Assembly (NCBI GenBank): GCA_020634315.1
Contig: JACKBV010000015.1
Coordinates: forward strand, 32,818 to 96,817
From: Ardenticatenaceae bacterium
Lineage (GTDB): Bacteria > Chloroflexota > Anaerolineae > Promineifilales > Promineifilaceae
DNA length: 64,000 nucleotides
Direction of reading: 5' to 3'
The stretch's first letter is position 1, and each line of letters starts with the position of its first letter. The position numbers and the translations under genes were made by a program. Positions 8,319 to 17,345 of this stretch are shown piece by piece. Under the pieces are notes generated by a model. The model had not been told where the DNA came from and ran no database searches. It saw only the letters and a program-made list of their open reading frames with translations.

Positions 8319-9006
8319 TTATGCAGCTTGCGCCGCCATTGAACTTAAATGCAAACTGCCGGTGACTGTTTGCGCCTTAATGCGCCCCGCGCCTTTACCC
8401 AACACGCCACTCACTTTGCTGCCAACAAGATGATGCTGCTGTGAGCGTTGTGCCAATGGTAAATCACAGACAATATGCCCTGTGGTTGTGCGTGCATCGA
8501 GCTGAGCATCAGGTTCGCGCAGGCGTAATTTCACCTGACCCGTTGTCGTTTTAAATGAGTGTGCCTCACTGCTCAAACTGCCTTGATAATCGAGCGAACC
8601 AGTGACGACACGCGCATAAATTGCCCCACCTAAATTAGCCAATTTGGCATCTCCGGTGATGACACGTGCCGTTACCGGTGCCTGTACACCCTGCACACGA
8701 AGTTGTCCGGTCGTAACCTTCGCCTGGACAACACAAGTGCTGGGAACATAAATGGTGACAGTTCGCCTTGGTTTTCTGACCAGCCAGCAAACGCTTGAGG
8801 TGCTGCTCCCAACCCTCATCATGTTCGGCATACACGTGAACAATGTTTTGCTCATGCGTCACGCGAAACAACATATTTTCTACTTCGGCATCGACAACAA
8901 TAAGGGGCGCATCGTGTGGTTGAATGGAAACTTTGCCAATTTCCACATACACGTTAAGTTGACACTCTTTTGCCTCGACTTGTTCTTCAAAATGATATGT
9001 CTTCAT
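8319..9006 (-). pseudogene. DUF4097-like beta-repeat protein, interrupted by one frameshift
   Basis: The first frame starts with ATG at 9006 (MKTYHFEEQVEAKECQLNV) and runs to about 8776. The second frame continues from about 8771 to the stop at 8319 with repeats VTTGQLRVQG, VITGDAKLANLG, VVTGSLDYQG, TTTGQVKLRL and TTTGHIVCDL. These TG-x-hydrophobic steps are typical of DUF4097 solenoids. Joined at the AAAA run (8772-8775 on the plus strand) the product is about 229 aa; one extra A in that run explains the break. No known slippery site is present. Sequencing error and natural inactivation are both possible. It is the promoter-proximal gene of the hairpin group, with a plausible promoter at 9067-9094. 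Confidence 0.7.
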
Positions 9007-9066
9007 TATCCTACCAACCTTTTAAAATCTTATATCCATGTAAATTTTATCAAGGCGATTAAGTAG

Positions 9067-9094
9067 ATAATAAAGCAAAAATCACCCAAGTCAA
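9067..9094 (-). promoter_or_regulatory. predicted sigma-70-type promoter for the beta-repeat gene at 8319-9006
   Basis: On the minus strand TTGACT (9094-9089), a 16-base spacer and TATTAT (9072-9067) lie about 60 bases before the ATG at 9006, in an AT-rich stretch (9007-9175) that otherwise holds no feature. Confidence 0.5.
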
Positions 9095-9175
9095 TAATAT
9101 ATATTAAATTTATCAATTTTCTTATCAGAAAAATTAATTTGATGTGAAATATTATTTAATTTTCTGCGTTTTTAT

Positions 9176-10615
9176 TTAAATTGATTGCGTAAATATTTCA
9201 CGCAGACTGAGATAAGCGACATAGCCAAAACCCAACAGGCAGGTGGACAGTAAAAATAATGCGCCAAACTGCCCTTTCTGTAAGGCCAGGCCAAGACCCA
9301 AACTGGCATATAGAGCTAAAAACAGCTCAATGAGGACAATCCAATCAAATGGAAGTTTGTAGACATTTTGGTTAGCAAGCTGGCCGCCGAACCCTTTTTT
9401 GGGCGTGCGCACAAATTCATGTGTGCGCCGCACGGCCGCTTCAATTAATGCCCGACTGTTATTGGGGGCCATCCCAATGGCAATGATCAGTAACGTGGGA
9501 AAGTGCCGCAATCGTCGCCCCCAATCTGCATAAAGCACGCGCTGCCCTAACACAAACAGCACCGGCTGCCCCACTCCGGCAATGCTAAAGACCACCATGT
9601 AAGGCGAAAAATGGTAATTGAGATAGATAAGTGGCACTTGTAACAGCAGCAGCAGCAAGATAAAGATGTGGGTAATGTAGGCGGACATGGACAACAAGGC
9701 ATAGAGGCGAGCGCCAATTGTATGGTACGGTGTGCTTAAGATGGCACGGCCGTATTTCAAGAAACATTGCATCGACCCTTTCGCCCAACGTGCCTGCTGG
9801 TTTTTATACGCATTCATGCTAACGGGCAGCTCTGCTGGCGCTTCAACTTCCGTCAGAAAACGAAACTCCCACTGCTTCAAAATCGCACGCGTGCTCAAAC
9901 ACAAATCTTCGCACACCGTATCATCCAGCCAGCCACCGGCATCATCAATGCTGACGCGCCGCCAGATTCCCGCCGCGCCGTTGAATTTGGGGAAGAGGTT
10001 GGCACGATGGCGCACAGTTTGCTCCATGGCAAAATGTTTGTCGAGGGCAATAGCTTGAACGGCCGTTAATGGCGACTCATCCACATTCAAATGCCCCCAA
10101 CGCGCCTGGATCATGCCCAGGCGCGGATTGTCACAAAAGTGGGGAATTGTTTCCTGCAAGAAATCGGGTTTGGGCTGAAAGTCAGCGTCGAAAATAGCGA
10201 CAAACTCACCGGTGGCTTGCTGCAAGGCATTTGCCAGCGCACCCGCTTTGTACCCAACACGCTCCGCGCGTTGCACACAGGTGATGTTAACGCCTTGCTG
10301 CTGGTACTGCGCCGCCAACGCCGCCGCTAACTGCGCCGTTTCATCGGTGGAGTCATCCACAATCTGAATTTGCAATTTGTCGCGGGGGTAATCAAGGGAA
10401 ACGGCCGCTTCCACCAACTGCGTAATCACATACCGTTCATTATAAGTAGGAAGCTGCACCGTCACCGTTGGCAAATCGGCCGGAGCCACTGCCGGAGCCG
10501 GAAACGTATCATGCCGATGTCGCCAATAGAGCCAGATCGTAAACAAACCCAGCAAGCCATAGATGGACATTGCCGCCACTGTCAACACATATAAACTGCC
10601 AAGAAACTGAATCAT
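9176..10615 (-). CDS. membrane glycosyltransferase family 2 (cellulose synthase-like)
   Basis: 479 aa. One N-terminal TM (about 5-30) leads into a processive GT-A domain with all expected acidic motifs: IVDDSTDET (about 84-92), FDADFQP (about 138-144), VCEDLCLST (about 233-241) and QQARWAKGS, the QxxRW motif of processive beta-glycosyltransferases. Four to five TM helices follow (about 305-470). There is no PilZ domain. It would polymerise or transfer sugars from a nucleotide-sugar on the inner face and may export the product; the sugar cannot be read from sequence. Its ATG overlaps the stop of the DUF951 gene by four bases, indicating coupled translation. Confidence 0.85.
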   Translation of the reverse strand: MIQFLGSLYVLTVAAMSIYGLLGLFTIWLYWRHRHDTFPAPAVAPADLPTVTVQLPTYNERYVITQLVEAAVSLDYPRDKLQIQIVDDSTDETAQLAAALAAQYQQQGVNITCVQRAERVGYKAGALANALQQATGEFVAIFDADFQPKPDFLQETIPHFCDNPRLGMIQARWGHLNVDESPLTAVQAIALDKHFAMEQTVRHRANLFPKFNGAAGIWRRVSIDDAGGWLDDTVCEDLCLSTRAILKQWEFRFLTEVEAPAELPVSMNAYKNQQARWAKGSMQCFLKYGRAILSTPYHTIGARLYALLSMSAYITHIFILLLLLLQVPLIYLNYHFSPYMVVFSIAGVGQPVLFVLGQRVLYADWGRRLRHFPTLLIIAIGMAPNNSRALIEAAVRRTHEFVRTPKKGFGGQLANQNVYKLPFDWIVLIELFLALYASLGLGLALQKGQFGALFLLSTCLLGFGYVAYLSLREIFTQSI

Positions 10616-10815
10616 GCCGCATCTTCGTCTGCTCGTTTGACAATCGTTTTGAGACGCTTATTGAAGGTACCTCGTGGTATTAACACCTTGCGGCCACACC
10701 CCTGGCACACCAAACCGATATCCGCCCCCAGGCGCACCACTTCCCATTCATAGCTCCCACATGGATGCTGTTTGCGCAAACGAACAATGTCGCCTAAATG
10801 AATTTCTACATACAT
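10612..10815 (-). CDS. DUF951 family small protein
   Basis: 67 aa from the ATG at 10815. A longer reading to 10851 is possible, but MYVEIHLGDIVRLRKQHPCG is the conserved family start. It matches DUF951: GDIVRLRKxHPCGSYEWEV, then GADIGLVCQGCGRKVLIPR. CQGC with the upstream Cys may bind a metal. In many bacteria such proteins are encoded near replication or translation genes, but their biochemical role is unknown to me. Here it is coupled by an ATGA overlap to the GT2 gene. Confidence 0.8.
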   Translation of the reverse strand: MYVEIHLGDIVRLRKQHPCGSYEWEVVRLGADIGLVCQGCGRKVLIPRGTFNKRLKTIVKRADEDAA

Positions 10816-10935
10816 GAATAAATCATATCCAATCAACCAAAAACGAATCACAATTACAATGATTCCGTTTTCGATCCATAGCAGGCAGAATTATAGGCAG
10901 ACGGCCGTTCATGACAACTCACACAGGCAACGTTT

Positions 10936-11020
10936 AGGCAATGGTTAAACTACTCTCCCGCCACAAGCGCGATCCTGCCAAATAGCAGCCTCCGCGAGGC
11001 TGTTCAGGCAATGGTTAAAC
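10936..11020. repeat. 15-bp direct repeats flanking a small hairpin
   Basis: AGGCAATGGTTAAAC occurs at 10936-10950 and again at 11006-11020, 70 bases apart. Between them a 6-bp stem (CAGCCT 10986-10991, AGGCTG 10997-11002) abuts the second copy. The block lies just upstream of the plus-strand gene at 11047. It could be a paired regulator site or a remnant of a small duplication. Confidence 0.45.
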
Positions 11021-11046
11021 GGCACAAGAAAGCGTAGAATACACAT

Positions 11047-12576
11047 ATGTTACTTGCCAAAATTCTTGTCTTTGCCATCGTTTACTTCATCATCATCCGC
11101 CCCATCTACGCCGCCTATGGCTTCACACGCCCGCCACGGCTGCGCGTCACCTATCGCACGCCAGTTGATTTCGCCCCGGAATATGAAAACATAACCTTAA
11201 CCAGCGCCGACAATACCCGCCTTTCCGCCTGGTATATCCCTTCCACAAATGGTGCCGCCATCTTGCTGCTGCATGGGCACAGCGGCAACCGCCTGGGAGC
11301 CATGTATCACGCCGAAAAGCTGGTAAGCGCCGGTTATGGCGTGTTGATGCCTGACCTGCGGCGGCATGGCAGCAGCGAAGGCAAGGTGTTTGGACGGGGT
11401 GAAGCGGAGCGGGACGATGTGTTAACGGCCGTTTCCTATCTCAGCAAACGGCCCGACATCAACCCCGGCGGCATCGGCATCTTTGGCATCTCCGTAGGCG
11501 GCACACTCGCGCTGCACGCAGCCGCCGCCACCGTCGCCATTCGCGCCGTCGCCGTCGATGGCCCCAGCCTGACAGCGATGGCCGACCTGCCCGCGCCGCA
11601 AGGCTGGCTCAATCGCCTCGTCAATTGGCCGCTGCAAGCATATTACATGGCTTTGCTCCAACGTTTTTACCGGAAACGGCCGCTTCCCCCCAACCTCAGC
11701 ATCCTGCCCCACCTTTCCCAACCCAGCCTCTTCATCGCCACCGGAGAAGGCATGGAGGCACAGCTCACGCGCCGCTTTTACGACGCTGCGCCCGACCCCA
11801 AACTGCTGTGGCTCATCCCGGAAAGCAGTCATGGGCAGGGCTGGCACGCCCGCCCCGACGCATATGGACAGGTGTTGGTCTCCTTTTTTGACCATACCTT
11901 GATGCACAAAGCGGATGGCGATTGGAGTATGCCAGATTTATCGACGATTGCCGCCACCCTGGAAACGGCCGTTCCCACCCCCACCCCCGCTCCTGCCGTT
12001 TCCGAACACGGCAAAATCGCCTACGACGCCACCATCCCGCCGGGGCAAGCCAACGCCGTCGCCATGCTGCTGCTGCCCCTCAGCTTCATCCTTTTCGGCG
12101 GTGCCTTTTGGCTCGTCTGGCGCGATGAAATGACCCGGCAGCTAAGCAGCCCGCCGTCGCTGCTAAAGGCGCTGCTGCTTTTTGCATTAGCCATCCTTGT
12201 ACACGAACTGCTGCACATTTTCGGCTTTCTCGTTGTGGGCAGAGCGCCGCGAACGGCCGTTAAAGTAGGTTTTAGCTGGAAAATGATGGCTCCCTACGCC
12301 CATTGCAGCGCCCCCCTCTCAGTGAATGCCTACCGCGTCGCCATCGCCCTGCCAGGATTAATGCTTGGCCTCCTGCCGGGCATCGTCGGCATCGCCATCG
12401 GCTCGCTGTGGTGGACACTCTTTGGCGTGCTCATGCTGATTGCCGCAGGCGGCGATCTCGCCGTCTTGCTGGCAGTGCGCCGTGTCCCACGCCGCGCACG
12501 CGTCCTCGATCACCCCACAGAAGCAGGGTGCCAGGTGTTGGGGGAAGAAGATGGGCCGTCAATCGCCAATCAGTGA
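11047..12576 (+). CDS. alpha/beta hydrolase fused to a DUF3267-type membrane zincin
   Basis: 509 aa. An N-terminal TM/signal anchor (about 1-20) is followed by an alpha/beta hydrolase (about 50-290): LLHGHSGNR (oxyanion region), GISVGGTLAL (nucleophile Ser), and a plausible His in PESSHGQGWH. After a Pro/Thr linker a membrane part (about 340-480) holds HELLHIFGF (about 392-400), the HExxH zinc motif of the DUF3267 putative zincin peptidases, within TM helices. The fusion couples a serine hydrolase of unknown substrate with an intramembrane-type metallopeptidase. It converges on the GH13 gene, overlapping its end by seven bases. Confidence 0.75.
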   Translation: MLLAKILVFAIVYFIIIRPIYAAYGFTRPPRLRVTYRTPVDFAPEYENITLTSADNTRLSAWYIPSTNGAAILLLHGHSGNRLGAMYHAEKLVSAGYGVLMPDLRRHGSSEGKVFGRGEAERDDVLTAVSYLSKRPDINPGGIGIFGISVGGTLALHAAAATVAIRAVAVDGPSLTAMADLPAPQGWLNRLVNWPLQAYYMALLQRFYRKRPLPPNLSILPHLSQPSLFIATGEGMEAQLTRRFYDAAPDPKLLWLIPESSHGQGWHARPDAYGQVLVSFFDHTLMHKADGDWSMPDLSTIAATLETAVPTPTPAPAVSEHGKIAYDATIPPGQANAVAMLLLPLSFILFGGAFWLVWRDEMTRQLSSPPSLLKALLLFALAILVHELLHIFGFLVVGRAPRTAVKVGFSWKMMAPYAHCSAPLSVNAYRVAIALPGLMLGLLPGIVGIAIGSLWWTLFGVLMLIAAGGDLAVLLAVRRVPRRARVLDHPTEAGCQVLGEEDGPSIANQ

Positions 12577-14449
12577 GCCGTTAACCAAAGCATCACGCCT
12601 TGCGCGACAGGCGGCAGCGGCAGTGCCCCATTAACGACCACAGCCTCTTGCCCGGTAAAGAACTCGACAAAACGCACGCCGTCGGCTATGCCGCCATTGG
12701 CAACAGGCAAAGGTGCAGCCGGGCGCGGCCGTTCCCCACGATGGGCAATGACAATGGCATAACTGGTGGCATCCTCGCGTTGGTAGGCGAAGGTGTCTGC
12801 CTCTAACAGCAGCAATTGGAAGCCGCCATTTTGCAAAACGGCCGTTTCTCGCCGCAGCTTAATCACATCCTTGTAAAACGCCAGCAAATCATGGTTCCAA
12901 TCCGCCTCATCCCAGGGCATACACGCCCGCTGCGACAGCCCCGGCGTATCCGTCAGGCCAATCTCATCCCCATAGTAAATGCTGGGCACGCCGGGAAACG
13001 TCATCAGCACCGTCACCGCCAGGCGTTGCAGCGCCTCGTTTTCCCCAGCAGCGTGCGCACACGCGACGTGTCATGGCTGCCGAGCAAATTAAACTGCTGT
13101 AAGGCAGCCACCCAGGGAATCGCTGCCAGATGCTGCTGCCACGTTGTTGCCAATGCGGCCGTTGACCAGGGCACAGGCGACACAATCTCCCCTTCCAGAC
13201 CAATAGCGCCCATGTGCAGCCCACGCAGCCAATGCAGCAGGGGCAAACTAAACCCGGCATAATTCATGATGCCATCCCACTGCCCACCCTCTTGCATGCT
13301 TTCGGTGGCATCAAAGAAATTCTCGCCAATCAAATACGCGTCGGCGCGTGTCTCTTTTACAGCCTGGTAAATTCCTTCAGCCAAAACGCGGTTCATCTGC
13401 AACGCACCCTGGCGCCCAAGCATGTTGGCGACATCTACGCGCCAGCCATCAGCGGCAAAGGGGGGACGCAGCCATTGGCGAAAGGCGGCATCTTCGCCGA
13501 CATACATGAGGCGGCGCAGTTCGGCACTGGTGTAATTGAGCTTGGGCAGCACCCAGGCCATCAGCCATTGCGCGTACTTGTCGGGATGTTCGTAGAAGGT
13601 AAAGAATTCCGCTTCCGCTGCGCCTATGTCTTGCCGCGCCGCCTGGAACCAGGGATGCCCATAGCCACAATGGTTGGGCACAATGTCCAACAGGTAACGC
13701 ATATTGCGTGCCGTCAATGCCTGCCGCAGCGCCGCCAATGCCTCATCACCGCCAAAGTGCGGGTCTACGTGGAAATAGTCGGCCACATCATATTTGTGGT
13801 TGGTGTAGGCGGTGAAGATGGGGTTTAGGTAAATGGCGTTGATGCCGAGGTCGGCCAGGTAATCGAGCCTGGCGGCAATGCCGGGCAAGTCGCCGCCATA
13901 AAAGGTGAAAGGATTGAAGGAATCGGCGGGCGGCGGCGCACCCCAGGGTAAGGTTTGCGGACGCATCCCGTGAAACTCGAAGTCGTCTGGCTGCGGGTTG
14001 AGGTGTGGGTCGCCGTTGTGGAAGCGGTCGGGGAAGATTTGGTAGAAAACGGCCGTTTTCACCCATGCTGGCCCCACATAATCTGCCAACAGGCGAAAAT
14101 CCGTCCTGTCCAGCGGCACGTGTGCCGTTGGTCCGGCGGCTGTGTAAAACCAAACCCCATCCGCTGCTTGCAAGATGAAACGATAATGGACGGTTGGCTG
14201 GTTGATTGCCAGGTCTGCTTCCCACCACTGCACAGGCGGGGAAACGGCCGTTTGCTGCATTGGCGTGATTAATTGCTCGCCATCGGGAAACGTGCGCAGG
14301 TAAACGCGCTGCACGGGCGCATCATGCCGCAGGCGCAGGCGCACACGCACAACGTCGTTCAGCCTCGGCTGCAAATGAGACACATAATTTGCGGAGCCGT
14401 CGTGGTGAACGCTCCGCAGCCAATCGGGAAGGTGTGGTTGGGTTAACAT
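12570..14449 (-). pseudogene. GH13 neopullulanase/cyclomaltodextrinase-type enzyme, one frameshift
   Basis: The first frame (14449-13013) holds a CBM34-like N-domain (about 1-120), then the GH13 barrel: DIVPNHCGYGHPWF (region I), DGWRVDVANMLG (nucleophile Asp), LIGENFFDATE (acid/base Glu) and NLLGSHDTSR (region IV). The second frame (from about 13043 to 12570) continues with FPGVPSIYYGDEIGLTD and the C-domain. Joined at GGGGAAAA (13039-13046, plus-strand TTTTCCCC) the protein is about 626 aa, full length for the GH13_20/21 group. One missing G explains the break; the sequence does not fit a -1 slippery heptamer. The product would hydrolyse cyclodextrins or starch oligosaccharides in the cytoplasm (no signal peptide). 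Confidence 0.8.
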
Positions 14450-14493
14450 ATGTGCGACCCGGCGGAATTATACCTGCTGAGGATGGCGAGCCT

Positions 14494-17345
14494 TCAAAAT
14501 CCGGGGACTCCTGCCAGACCCTTGAGGGCGCCGGTTGTAATTGTACGCTGGCCAACGCCCGCACGGTTGTAATGGGACGCGGCCGTCGCCCACTCCCGCT
14601 GCTCCTGCGCCACAATGCCCAACTGGTGGTAGGTGGACTGGCTGTAGCGGTCATTGAATTCGATAGGGCGTTGTAATTGGCCGTCGCCCACTCCCGCTGC
14701 TCCTGCGCCACAATGCCCAACTGGTGGTGGTGGACGCCTGGCTGTAGCGGTAATAAATGGAGGGACCCGGGTTGTAATGGGTCGCCCACTCCCGCTGCTC
14801 CTGCGCCACAATGCCCAACTGGTGGTAGGTGGACGCCCTGCTGTAGCGGTCATTGAATTCGATTTTGAGGGCCAACGCACGGTTGTAATGGGACGCGGCT
14901 GTCGCCCACTCCGCTGCTCCTGCGCCACCCTGCCCAACTGGTGGTGAGATGGTGGCAGACCACAGTTGTCTAGTGAAATTGCTTCCAGCTGTGGAATCAA
15001 TTGTAGGGCGATTTCATACGTTTGCCGGGCATCGTCATACAATTTGAGATCAAGATTATGATTGCCCAAATTAACAAAGAAAGATCAAAAAAATCACCGC
15101 CGAGTTCGCTGGCAACAACTTCTGGCGGATACTGATCTTGCGCTGCCAGAATCAGTTCACAAATTGCTTTTTTTCTTCACGGAAGCCTTGCCTGGAACGC
15201 AAGTATTCTGCCGGGCTGCTGTAGATGTTCCAAAACGGTTGTTTCTGCGCCAGCGCCAGCCGGAGCGCAGTCATCAGGTTTTCATATTCCAGGTTGATCA
15301 GCGCCTGGCCCAACTGCCGCTCCTGGGGCTGTTTGGACTCCATCAACTGCGCCAGTGCCGCACCCACACCGTCGTAGTGGGCACGGAAGGCGCTCTCGGC
15401 AGCCACACGCAAGGGGCGCGGGAGACACCGGCCACAGCCTCTATGGGGCAGCCAGCCGCTGCCGCAAAAAAAGTACGGCAAAATCGGCTGCAAGCGCAGG
15501 TAGCCCCCATTTCGTGCGGCGTCAGCAGCCCCCAGTGCAGCGCCTCAGTCAGCACCTCATTCCAGCGGTCATAGGGCAGGTCAGCCAGCGCGGGCTGTGC
15601 CCCCCAACTGCGCCGTGTACTGTGGGCAGCCAGCCCGCATTAAAAACGCCGGTAAATGGGGCCAGCAGGCCAGCAGCGCTTGTGCCTCGGTAGAGAGGTT
15701 GCTGTGGCTGTACTCAATGCAGCGCAGCAAGCTTTTCGTTTTGTCTTGCCACAAATCGCCACCCGCGGCGGCGTCAATGCCCGCTTCCGCCGCCAAAGGC
15801 AGCCAGCAGGTCGGCAGGGTCCTGGCGCGGGCGGGACGGTCGCCCCTAAGTTTGCCAACACAATTTCCAGGGCCAGCGGGTAGCCATCCAACAGCTTCAG
15901 CAGTTGGCGCAAAAGGGCCGTGCTGCGGATCGGCGGGCAGGTCGCTGCGTCCCAGGCGGCGCAAAATCTCTTGCGTCAAAGGCGCTGGCCGCTTCCCGGG
16001 TCTAATCCCGGCAGTTCGTAATGCGAGTTACCAGCTTGCCCCTAATGAGCCACTCCTCCGGCCCGCGCGACCCCAGCAGCACCAGCGTCTGGCCCCCGAC
16101 CAGCGCCGCCAGGAAGTCACGCAAACGGCCCTGTTCCACCGCGTTCAGAGTGTGCTGGATAGCCAGGGCACCGCCAGTGATCGACTCCAGGTTGTCCAGC
16201 GCCAGCAGATGGCGTTGGCTGCGCAGTGCCTGCACCAGCTTTTGCTGCTTGGCGGCAGCCGAGAGAGGGAGTAGGTACGGTCATAGTCGGCCCCATACAG
16301 GTCACGGGCAATACCATCCAGAATTTGTTCCAGGGTATACGCCTTCTCGTCGCAGCCAAAGTAAAGACATGCGCCGCCAGGCAGGTGGTCTGCCACCATT
16401 CCAGCAAATGCTTGATGAGCGTAGTTTTACCTGTGCCGCCCATGCCCTGGATGAGCAAGATGTTGGTGGCAACGGCGGTAGACGCGGCAACGGCGGTGGT
16501 GGCAACGAGGAGACGGGTTTCGATCTCCAAATGTCTACATCACGGCCAAAGAAGCATAGGTAGGGATGGGAGCACGGTAACGGCCGCTTTGCTGCGTCAG
16601 GTAGGCGTCTTCGGCGGCGGCACTGGGGAAATCGCTGATGGGCAGGGCCACCGGCTGGTTTTGGTAAACCACCGGCAGCAGCCAATCTTCGAGTTCGATG
16701 ACCTGGTTATAGGCGGCGCGGCGCTCCTTCACATTGAGCAGTTCCAGGCGGGCGCGGCGGATGGCCTGGGAGAGCGGCAGCCCGCCAGCAGGTGTTGGTA
16801 AAGGTGGGTCATAAAGAGGACGGCAGCGCTGACGGTGACGGAGTAGCCCATGGCGGCAACGGCCGTTTGCACTCCGGCGGCCATCAGGCGGCTGCCCAGG
16901 CTCGTCTCGCTCTCGCCCACCTGCATCCCCGACTGGCAGGCATTGAGGATGGCGATGGGAATCTGATGGCTTTGCAGCAGGGCGGCGATGACCTCGTCGG
17001 CCACCAGATCACGGCTGCCGGGCTGGTCACCGCTAAAAGAGAGGAAGGCACGCCAACCATCATAGGACTTGATTTCCGTCTGGCCGTACCCGCCTTTGAA
17101 GAGATGAGGGGAAACGCCGTTTCCAGCTTTTGGTACTGGTCAAAGGTGAGCAAACTGCCATGCACATCAAAATGGATAATGTGGTAATAACCATCGCCGT
17201 GACGGTCACGGCTGCGCTCCAGGTGGCGCACCAGGGCAGCGTAGCTGAACCGAAGTTATCCAGCACAATTTTGCCGGTCTCGGTCTCATCAAACAAGAAA
17301 CGCACCGCCACCAGGTGGGTGACATCCAGCGTCAGGGTTAACGGC
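14494..17345 (-). pseudogene. CHAT-peptidase / STAND NTPase / TPR protein, many frameshifts
   Basis: Pieces in successive minus-strand frames make one gene. At 17157-17180 IIHFDVHG and at 16927-16950 ILNACQSG are the His and Cys of a CHAT (caspase-like) domain. FFGRDVDI (about 16550) leads into the P-loop GMGGTGKTTL (16417-16446), then LLALDNLES (about 16181-16205) and LLDGYPLALEI (about 15870), as in NB-ARC-like STAND ATPases. TPRs occupy 14540-15069. At least one break is a single lost base in a T-run: ATTTGGAG at about 16530 should read ATTTTGGAG. I count about ten frame changes. Homologous CHAT-STAND-TPR proteins are proposed defence or cell-death switches. Real decay and poor sequence quality are both possible. 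Confidence 0.75.
14585..14960. repeat. four near-identical TPR-coding DNA repeats
   Basis: Units starting with GTCGCCCACTC lie at 14585, 14683, 14781 and 14901 (spacings 98, 98 and 120). The 120-base unit equals 40 codons, one TPR of the type YSQASTYHQLGIVAQEQREW. The 98-base units have lost 22 bases and so shift frame. The high DNA identity suggests recent duplication; the short units suggest recombination loss or assembly collapse. Confidence 0.75.

Noticed and set aside
13039..13046. Programmed -1 frameshift in the GH13 gene
   Set aside because: The GGGGAAAA run is not in the X-XXY-YYZ phase; an A-site AAA to GAA slip would mispair. A lost base in the run is simpler.
14585..14960. Possible CRISPR array
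   Set aside because: Units are about 100-120 bases with no spacer/repeat alternation and encode TPRs in one strand; no cas genes are nearby.
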